Source: Kitasatospora herbaricolor | GTDB taxonomy: Bacteria > Actinomycetota > Actinomycetes > Streptomycetales > Streptomycetaceae | Reading direction: 5' to 3' | DNA length: 64,000 nucleotides | Assembly: GCF_030813695.1 (NCBI RefSeq) | Contig: NZ_JAUSVA010000002.1 | Span: 2,976,001 to 3,040,000 of the forward strand | Part shown: in pieces, positions 27,034-33,229 of the stretch | Position numbering within the stretch: position 1 is the stretch's first letter | How the letters are laid out: each line of letters starts with the position of its first letter | Translations under genes and position numbers: made by a program | Notes under the pieces: generated by a model | What the model was told of the DNA's origin: nothing | Seen by the model: only the letters and a program-made list of their open reading frames with translations | Database searches by the model: none

Positions 27034-27071
27034 GTTTCCCTGCCGTTGCCCGGCGGTCACGACTGGTTTCC
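27034..27071. promoter_or_regulatory. weak candidate GlnR-type box between the chelatase gene and nasA
   Basis: Four 5-mers spaced by 6 bases occur here: GTTTC (27034), GTTGC (27045), GTCAC (27056) and TTTCC (27067). Read on the minus strand this includes GTGAC-n6-GCAAC-n6-GAAAC, resembling the gTnAC-n6-GaAAC half-sites of the actinobacterial nitrogen regulator GlnR. Only some positions match, and GlnR control of nasA is known in Streptomyces rather than shown here. Confidence 0.4.
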
Positions 27072-27169
27072 CCGCCCTCACAGCCGGGGCCCGCCGGGGT
27101 GAGCCCGGTGTGCGGAAGCCGTAACGCGCGGGTCGTGGCGGCGAAACAGCGCCGTAGCAGGGTGACGGC

Positions 27170-29254
27170 ATGAGCAACGCCGTCGCCACCACCGACACGC
27201 ACTGCCCGTACTGCGCCCTCCAGTGCGGCATGGGGCTGCGCCCCACCGGGGGCGCCGTCCCGGTCTCGGTGGTCGAGCGGCCCGGCTTCCCGGTGAACCG
27301 GGGCGCGCTGTGCGGCAAGGGCTCCAACGCCGCCGCCGTGCTGGCCCCCGGGGCCCGGCTCACCACGCCGCTGGTCCGCCGCGACGGCACGCTCCGGCCG
27401 GCCCGCTGGGAGGAGGCCCTGGATCTGGTCGCCGACCGGCTGGCCGCCACCGCCGCGACGTACGGGCGGGACGCCGTCGGGGTGTTCGGCGGCGGCGGGC
27501 TGACCAACGAGAAGGCCTACCTGCTCGGCAAGTTCGCCCGGGTGGCACTGCGCACCTCGGCGATCGACTACAACGGCCGGTTCTGCATGTCCTCGGCCGC
27601 GGCCGCCGGGACCCGGGCCTTCGGGCTGGACCGCGGCCTGCCGTTCCCGGTCGCCGACATCCCGCGGGCCGGCTGCGTGATCCTGGTCGGCAGCAACCCG
27701 GCGGAGACCATGCCGCCCTTCGTCCGCTACCTGCGCGAACTGCGGGAGAACGGCGGCACCCTGGTCGTCGTCGACCCGCGCCGCACCCGCACCGCCGAGC
27801 TCGCCGACCTGCACCTCGCCCCGCGCCCCGGCACCGACCTGGCCCTCGCGCTCGGACTGCTGCACCTGGTGGTCGCGGACGGCCGCACCGACGAGGCCTT
27901 CATCGCGGAACGCACCACCGGCTGGGCCCAGACCAGGGCCGCCGCGATGGCGCACTGGCCCGAGCACGTCGAGGCGGTGACGGGTGTCCCGCTGCCGCAG
28001 TTGCGCGAGGCCGCCCGGCTGTTCTGCGACGCCGACGCCGCGATGGTGCTCACCGCGCGCGGCCCCGAGCAGCAGGCCAAGGGCACCGACACGGTGAGCG
28101 CCTGGATCAACCTCTGCCTGGCCACCGGCAACGCGGGCCGCCCGAACGCCGGCTACGGCTGCCTCACCGGGCAGGGCAACGGCCAGGGCGGACGCGAGCA
28201 CGGCCAGAAGGCGGACCAGTTGCCCGGCTACCGCAAGCTGGACGACCCGGCCGCCCGCGCCCACGTCGCCGCCGTCTGGGGCGTCGACCCCGACTCGCTG
28301 CCCGGCCCCGGGCGCAGCGCGTACGAGCTGCTGGACTCGCTCGGCGGGGAGGTCCGGGCGCTGCTGCTGACCGGCTCCAACCCGGTGGTCTCCGCCCCGC
28401 ACGCCGGGCACGTCACCGAGCGGCTGCGCTCGCTCGACTTCCTCGTGGTCAGCGACGTGGTGCTGTCCGAGACGGCCGAACTGGCCGACGTGGTCCTGCC
28501 GGTCGCCCAGTGGGCCGAGGAGACCGGGACGATGACCAACCTGGAGGGCCGGGTCGTCCTGCGCCGCAAGGCCGTCGACGCTCCGGCGGGCGTACGGACC
28601 GACCTGGAGGTGCTGCACGCGCTGGCGGCCCGGCTCGGCCACGGCGAGGGGTTCCCGACCGACCCGGAGAAGGCCTTCGACGAGCTGCGCCGCGCCTCGG
28701 CGGGCGGCGCGGCCGACTACGCGGGCATCAGCTACGAGCGGATCGCGGCCGAGGACGGCGTGTTCTGGCCCTGCCCGTCGCCGGAGCACCCGGGCACCCC
28801 GCGGCTCTTCCTGGAGCGCTTCGCCCACCCGGACGGACGGGCCCGCTTCGTCCCCGTCCAGCACCGGCCCGCCGCCGAGGAGCCGGACGCCCGGTACCCC
28901 GTGCGCCTCACCACCGGCCGGGTGCTGGCCCAGTACCAGTCCGGCGCGCAGACCCGCCGGGTCGACGCCCTGAACGCCGCCGCCCCGGGCCCGTACGTCG
29001 AGCTGCACCCGCTGCTCGCCGGCCGGCTGGGCGTGCGGGACGGGGACCAGGTCGCGGTGGTCAGCCGGCGCGGACGGACCGTCACCCCCGCCCGGCTGAC
29101 CACCGCGATCAGGCCCGACACCGTCTTCATGCCCTTCCACTGGGCGGGCGAGGGCAGCGCCAACATCCACACCAACCCGGCGCTGGACCCGGTCTCCCGG
29201 ATGCCGGAGTTCAAGGTCTGCGCCGTGCGGCTGGAGGCGGTGGCCGGCGCCTGA
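27170..29254 (+). CDS. nasA: assimilatory nitrate reductase catalytic subunit (molybdopterin oxidoreductase)
   Basis: A 694-aa cytoplasmic Mo-bisMGD enzyme reducing nitrate to nitrite. The N-terminal [4Fe-4S] ligands are in HCPYCALQCGM and later LCGKGSN. The Mo-cofactor body shows GVFGGGGLTNEKAYLLGKFAR, VGSNPAE and TGQGNGQGGREHGQKADQLPGYR, and the C-terminal molybdopterin dinucleotide-binding domain ends with FMPFHWAGEGSANIHTNPALDP. No Tat signal and no C-terminal BFD-type [2Fe-2S] extension are seen, so electrons must come from a separate protein, perhaps the flavoprotein at 31925. ATG 27170. Confidence 0.93.
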   Translation: MSNAVATTDTHCPYCALQCGMGLRPTGGAVPVSVVERPGFPVNRGALCGKGSNAAAVLAPGARLTTPLVRRDGTLRPARWEEALDLVADRLAATAATYGRDAVGVFGGGGLTNEKAYLLGKFARVALRTSAIDYNGRFCMSSAAAAGTRAFGLDRGLPFPVADIPRAGCVILVGSNPAETMPPFVRYLRELRENGGTLVVVDPRRTRTAELADLHLAPRPGTDLALALGLLHLVVADGRTDEAFIAERTTGWAQTRAAAMAHWPEHVEAVTGVPLPQLREAARLFCDADAAMVLTARGPEQQAKGTDTVSAWINLCLATGNAGRPNAGYGCLTGQGNGQGGREHGQKADQLPGYRKLDDPAARAHVAAVWGVDPDSLPGPGRSAYELLDSLGGEVRALLLTGSNPVVSAPHAGHVTERLRSLDFLVVSDVVLSETAELADVVLPVAQWAEETGTMTNLEGRVVLRRKAVDAPAGVRTDLEVLHALAARLGHGEGFPTDPEKAFDELRRASAGGAADYAGISYERIAAEDGVFWPCPSPEHPGTPRLFLERFAHPDGRARFVPVQHRPAAEEPDARYPVRLTTGRVLAQYQSGAQTRRVDALNAAAPGPYVELHPLLAGRLGVRDGDQVAVVSRRGRTVTPARLTTAIRPDTVFMPFHWAGEGSANIHTNPALDPVSRMPEFKVCAVRLEAVAGA

Positions 29255-29379
29255 ACCGTCCCGGGAACTGCCGGCCCACGGCTCAGATCGCCCGCCGCAC
29301 CTCGGCGGCGAAGCGCGGCGCGCCCGCCGAAAGGCGTTCGAGCAGCCCCCGGAGTTCCCGCGCCCCCGGCTGTTCGCCT

Positions 29380-29820
29380 TCAGACGACCGGGCGGCCGCT
29401 CGCGGTGCTCTCCGGAACGGCCTCGCTGAGGTCCCAGTGCTCGGCGATCAGGCCGTCGGCGATCCGGAAGACGTCGACGACGGCGCGGCCCGGGTCGCCC
29501 GGTGCGGCGGTGAAGTGGGAGTGGGCGAAGACCAGGTCGCCCTCGGCGGCGAGGCGGCGCAGCTCGAAGCGGAGCTCCGGGAGCTGCCCGCGCAGGCCGG
29601 CGACGAACTCGGCGAGCGGGGCGCGGCCGTCGGGGAGGTGGGGGTTGTGCTGCTGGAGGTCCGCGGCGAGGTAGCGGTCGGCGAGGTCGGTGCGGCCCTG
29701 GTTCCAGAAGTTCTCCAGGTAGTCCTGGACCAGCGCGCGGGCGGCGGCGGTGTCCGTGGGATCCCCCGCGGCGGGAACGGCGGCGGCGGGAACGGCGGGG
29801 GAATCGGTGGTGGCGGTCAT
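29380..29820 (-). CDS. SnoaL-like / NTF2-fold protein
   Basis: A 146-aa protein of the SnoaL-like ester-cyclase fold. After an Ala/Pro-rich N-terminus it has ARALVQDYLENFWNQGRTDLADRYLAADLQQHNPHLPDGR and DVFRIADGLIAEHWDLSEAVPE, typical of stand-alone SnoaL-like enzymes of unassigned substrate. Its ATG (29820) overlaps the stop of the MFS gene as ATGA, so the two are translationally coupled and under the TetR control described upstream. The cassette probably deals with one small molecule: exporter plus modifying or binding protein. Confidence 0.87.
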   Translation of the reverse strand: MTATTDSPAVPAAAVPAAGDPTDTAAARALVQDYLENFWNQGRTDLADRYLAADLQQHNPHLPDGRAPLAEFVAGLRGQLPELRFELRRLAAEGDLVFAHSHFTAAPGDPGRAVVDVFRIADGLIAEHWDLSEAVPESTASGRPVV

Positions 29821-31121
29821 CGGGTGACTCCTTCTCGGTCGGTGCCGGCCGTGGACGGGGCCGGCGTGGAGCGGACGGTGCGGCGGACGGAGGCCCGGTG
29901 GGCCAGGCCCGCGAGGGCGAGCGGCAGCAGGCCGAGGGCGGGCAGCGGGCCGGCGCCGAGGACGGGCAGGAAGGTGCCGGCGAGCAGGCTGCCGAGGCTG
30001 ATGCCGACGTAGAGCATCGAGGCGTTGAGGGCCAGCAGCAGGCCGCGCTGCCCGGGCGCCAGGGCGATCAGGCGGGCCTGCTGCGGCGCCTGGTAGAGCT
30101 GGCTGAAGAAGGCCCAGAGCGCGAACAGCAGGACCGCGGCCGGCAGGGCCCGCGGGGCGGCGAGCAGCCCCAGGAAGGCGGCGGCCAGGCCGGCCTGGGT
30201 GAGGGTCACCGTCCGGGCGCCGCCGAGCCGGGCGGAGAGCCGCGCGCCGCAGGCGTTGCCGGCCACCCCGCAGAGGCCGAAGGCGAACAGCACCAGGGTG
30301 ACGGCGCTCGGGGAGGCACCGAAGCGGGCCGCGACGTAGCCCCCGGCGACGCCGTAGACGGTGAACTGGGCGGCCATGTACAGCAGGGTGGTCAGCACGG
30401 TGGCGGCGGCGCCCGGGGTGGCGAGCACCCGTCGGTAGGCGGCGGCGGTGGGCGGCTCGCCCGCCGGGACGGCCGGCACCAGGGCGGCGACCAGCACGAG
30501 CGCCAGCAGGGTGGCGGCCGCGATGCCGGCCAGCGTCCAGCGCCAGCCGACCGCGCCGCCCAGGTAGGCCGAGAGCGGCACGCCGAGGACGGCGGCGACC
30601 GTCATGCCGGCGAAGACCGTGGCCAGCGCCCGCGGGCGGTGCTCCTCCGGGACGATCAGCGAGCCGACCGCCGAGGAGGCGGGCCCGAAGACGGCGCCGC
30701 CGAGCCCGGCCAGCACCCGGGCGCCGACCAGCACGGCGTACGAGGGGGCAAGCGCGCCGAGGACGCCGCCGGCGGCCATCAGGGCGAGGCCGAGGAGCAG
30801 CGCGCGGCGGCGGTCCAGGCGGCCCAGGACGGCCGGGGCGAGCGGGGCGGCCAGTGCGAAGGTGAGGGCGAAGACGGCGACCAGGACGCCGACGCCGCCG
30901 GGTGCGGTGTGCAGGTCGCGGCCGATCGGGCCGCCGAGCCCGACGACGGCGAGCGAGGCGGTGCCCAGGGTGAAGTAGCCGAGCGAGAGGGCCGCGAGCG
31001 CGGGCCGGGCGGTGCGGTGGGATCGGCCGGCGGGCCCGGGGGCGGCGCCGGGAGCGGTCGCGGCGGGGAGGGCCGGGACGGGGAGAGCTGGGCGGGCCAG
31101 TGGGGCCCGGGTGGTACGCAT
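29817..31121 (-). CDS. MFS efflux transporter (DHA1 type)
   Basis: A 434-aa membrane protein with about 12 hydrophobic helices. After a Pro/Ala-rich cytoplasmic N-terminus, the first helix is LAALSLGYFTLGTASLAVVGL. The loop 2-3 motif is GRLDRRRALLLGLALMAAGG and the motif C-like region AAVLGVPLSAYLG, as in drug/metabolite exporters such as AraJ/CmlA relatives. The start is probably ATG 31121; ATG 31160 lies inside the operator. It diverges from the TetR gene at 31207 and is coupled to the SnoaL-like gene. The substrate is unknown. Confidence 0.9.
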   Translation of the reverse strand: MRTTRAPLARPALPVPALPAATAPGAAPGPAGRSHRTARPALAALSLGYFTLGTASLAVVGLGGPIGRDLHTAPGGVGVLVAVFALTFALAAPLAPAVLGRLDRRRALLLGLALMAAGGVLGALAPSYAVLVGARVLAGLGGAVFGPASSAVGSLIVPEEHRPRALATVFAGMTVAAVLGVPLSAYLGGAVGWRWTLAGIAAATLLALVLVAALVPAVPAGEPPTAAAYRRVLATPGAAATVLTTLLYMAAQFTVYGVAGGYVAARFGASPSAVTLVLFAFGLCGVAGNACGARLSARLGGARTVTLTQAGLAAAFLGLLAAPRALPAAVLLFALWAFFSQLYQAPQQARLIALAPGQRGLLLALNASMLYVGISLGSLLAGTFLPVLGAGPLPALGLLPLALAGLAHRASVRRTVRSTPAPSTAGTDREGVTR

Positions 31122-31138
31122 CGGAGACCCCCATTCCA

Positions 31139-31184
31139 ATACGGTCCGTTGCGTATCCATATTTCAATACGAGACGGACCGTAT
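31139..31184. promoter_or_regulatory. paired TetR operator sites in the MFS/TetR spacer
   Basis: Two 18-bp ATACG...CGTAT elements face each other: 31139-31156 (ATACGGTCCGTTGCGTAT) and 31167-31184 (ATACGAGACGGACCGTAT). Each is the reverse complement of the other except at two central positions, giving an outer 11-bp perfect inverted repeat ATACGGTCCGT/ACGGACCGTAT. The spacing and location between divergent regulator and transporter genes mark them as the likely TetR binding sites. Confidence 0.7.
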
Positions 31185-31206
31185 GTCAATCCGTAAGGTG
31201 AAGGCC

Positions 31207-31779
31207 ATGACCGGACGCCCCCGTGACCCCGCCGTCGACGAAGCCATCCGCCGAGCCGCCGTCGACCTGACCGAGCAGCACGGCTACCGCGGCCTCAGCA
31301 TGGAGGGCATCGCGGCGCTCAGCGGTGTCTCCAAACAGACCGTCTACCGCCGCTACCGCAGCAAGGGCGAGGTCGTCCTGGACGCCCTGGCCGGCTACGC
31401 CTTCACCCACCTGCCCACCCCCGACACCGGCACGCTGCGCGGTGACCTCACCGCTCTGCTCACCGCGACCTTCGCGGGCCAGCAGGGCGTCAACGGCACC
31501 CTGAACCGGGCGCTTGCCGCCGAGGCCGTGCAGGACCAGGCGTTCGCCGCGCTGCTGTGGGAGAAGCTGATCGCCGTCCGCCGCGAGTCGGTCCGCGAAC
31601 TGCTGGCCCGCGGCCGGGCCCGCGGCGAGGTCGGGCACCCCGACGACGAGTTCCTGCTCGACCTGGTCTACGGGCCCATGTGGTACCGGCTGCTGTTCGA
31701 CCCCGCGGCCCTCACCCCGGCGTACGCCGCCGAACTCGCCCGCAGCGTGGCCCTGGTGGCCGCCGGGCCGGCGCACTGA
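31207..31779 (+). CDS. TetR/AcrR family transcriptional regulator
   Basis: A 190-aa repressor-type protein. The helix-turn-helix is at residues 8-55: AIRRAAVDLTEQHGYRGLSMEGIAALSGVSKQTVYRRYRSKGEV. The C-terminal domain (GTLNRALAAEAVQDQAFAALLWEKL ... LDLVYGPMWYRLLF) is the TetR_C_16/C_33-like type common in AcrR-type regulators. ATG 31207 is preferred over 31183, which would fall in the operator; an AAGGTGAAGG sequence serves as ribosome site. It controls, by inference, itself and the divergent MFS-SnoaL operon. A strong terminator follows. Confidence 0.93.
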   Translation: MTGRPRDPAVDEAIRRAAVDLTEQHGYRGLSMEGIAALSGVSKQTVYRRYRSKGEVVLDALAGYAFTHLPTPDTGTLRGDLTALLTATFAGQQGVNGTLNRALAAEAVQDQAFAALLWEKLIAVRRESVRELLARGRARGEVGHPDDEFLLDLVYGPMWYRLLFDPAALTPAYAAELARSVALVAAGPAH

Positions 31780-31782
31780 CGA

Positions 31783-31814
31783 CCGTCGCGCGCCGCCACC
31801 GCGGCGCGCGACGG
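31783..31814. terminator. terminator after the TetR gene
   Basis: CCGTCGCGCGCCGC (31783-31796) pairs perfectly with 31801-31814 around a 4-base CACC loop. It isolates the TetR gene from the nitrite reductase operon. Confidence 0.85.
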
Positions 31815-31863
31815 CGGGGCCCCGCGGGGCTCACACCCGGCCCTGGACCCCGCTGAGGTCAAC

Positions 31864-31901
31864 GTTCCGCCTCCGAAACAGACCGGCCCCGGACGGGAAA
31901 C
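31864..31901 (+). promoter_or_regulatory. GlnR-type box upstream of the nir operon
   Basis: Four 5-mers with exact 6-base spacing precede the operon: GTTCC (31864), GAAAC (31875), GCCCC (31886) and GAAAC (31897). The two GAAAC b-sites are perfect and the a-sites partial. This matches the gTnAC-n6-GaAAC-n6 double box of the actinobacterial global nitrogen regulator GlnR, ending 24 bp before the flavoprotein start codon. GlnR control of nirB is known in Streptomyces; occupancy here is inferred. Confidence 0.7.
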
Positions 31902-31924
31902 ACCCGCGCCACATGCTCAAAGGC

Positions 31925-33229
31925 ATGACAACAACCGGTACTCCCCCAGCGGACGGCATCGTGGTCGTCGGCGCGGGGATGGCCGGCCACCGGCTCGCCC
32001 AGCAGCTCGTCCAGCACGGCACCGACCGCCCGGTCGTGCTGCTCGCCGAGGAGGAGCACCCCGCGTACAACCGGGTGCTGCTCGCCGAGGTGCTGGCGGG
32101 CCGCTACGCCCCCGGCGTGGCCGCGCTGGCCGCACTCCCGCCGCAGGTCGAGCGCCGGCAGGCCCGGGTGGTGCGGATCGACCGGGAGCAGCGCCGGGTG
32201 CTCTGCGACGACGGATCCACGATCGGCTACGGCGACCTGGTGCTCGCCACCGGGAGCAACCCCGTCCTGCCGCCGCTGCGCGGCCTGTTCGACGACTCCG
32301 GGGCCGGGCGGGAGCGGCACACGCTGCCGAGCGGCGTCTTCGCCTTCCGGACGATGGCCGACTGCGCCGACATCGACGCCTACCTGCCCGGTGTCGCGCA
32401 GGCCGTGGTGGTCGGCGGCGGGCTGCTCGGGGTGAGCGCCGCCCGGGCGCTGGCGGCGCGCGGCGTCCAGGTGGTGCTGGCCCACCAGGGCGAGCACCTG
32501 ATGGAGCGCCACCTCGATCCGGCGGCCGGCGCGCTGCTGCGCAAGCACCTCACCGACCTCGGCATCGAGGTGCACACCGAGTGCCGGGTCCGCTCCGTGC
32601 TGACCGAGGACCGCACCGTCACCGGCGTCGAACTCGCCGACGGCTTCCGGCTGGAGGCCGGCCTGCTGGTGGTCGCCGTCGGGGTGCGGCCGCGGACCGG
32701 GCTCGCCGAGGCGGCGGGCCTGGAGACCCGCCGCGGCGTCGTGGTCGACGACCGGCTGCGGACCAGCGACCCGCACATCCACGCGGTGGGCGACTGCGCC
32801 GAGCACCGCGGCGTGCTCTACGGCCTGGCCGGCCCCGCCCAGGAACAGGCCGACACCCTGGCCCGGCTGCTCGCGGCCGGCCCGGCCGGCCCCTCCTACA
32901 CCGGCAGCCGGCTGCTCACCCGGCTCACCCTGACCGGCCCCGACCGTGCGCCGCTCGACCTCGCCGCCTTCGGCGAGACGGAGCCGGCCGCCCCCGAGGA
33001 CCGGGTGATCCGGCTCGCCGACGCCGCCGGCGGCACCTACCGCAAGGTGATCGTCCGCCGTGACGAGCGGGGCGACGACCGGCTCGTCGGCGGCGTCCTG
33101 CTCGGCGACCTCAGCACAGTCGGCACCCTGGCCCACACCTGGGAGGGCGACGAGGCCCTGTCAGCCCACCCGCTCCACCTGCTCACCGCCACCACGCAGA
33201 GCAGCACGACCCCCGGAGGGACCCGATGA
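31925..33229 (+). CDS. NAD(P)/FAD-dependent oxidoreductase, NirB N-domain paralogue (nitrate reductase electron donor candidate)
   Basis: A 434-aa soluble flavoprotein. The FAD dinucleotide motif is VVVGAGMAGHRLAQQL at residues 13-28, the NAD(P) motif VVVGGGLLGVSAARAL near 160, and the C-terminal FAD contact HAVGDCAEHRG near 290. It aligns by eye with the first domain of its downstream neighbour NirB but lacks the Fe-S and siroheme parts. Its stop overlaps the nirB ATG. Since NasA lacks its own electron-input module, this protein is the likely NAD(P)H donor subunit (NasB-like), an inference from context. I chose ATG 31925; ATG 31913 is possible. Confidence 0.85.
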   Translation: MTTTGTPPADGIVVVGAGMAGHRLAQQLVQHGTDRPVVLLAEEEHPAYNRVLLAEVLAGRYAPGVAALAALPPQVERRQARVVRIDREQRRVLCDDGSTIGYGDLVLATGSNPVLPPLRGLFDDSGAGRERHTLPSGVFAFRTMADCADIDAYLPGVAQAVVVGGGLLGVSAARALAARGVQVVLAHQGEHLMERHLDPAAGALLRKHLTDLGIEVHTECRVRSVLTEDRTVTGVELADGFRLEAGLLVVAVGVRPRTGLAEAAGLETRRGVVVDDRLRTSDPHIHAVGDCAEHRGVLYGLAGPAQEQADTLARLLAAGPAGPSYTGSRLLTRLTLTGPDRAPLDLAAFGETEPAAPEDRVIRLADAAGGTYRKVIVRRDERGDDRLVGGVLLGDLSTVGTLAHTWEGDEALSAHPLHLLTATTQSSTTPGGTR

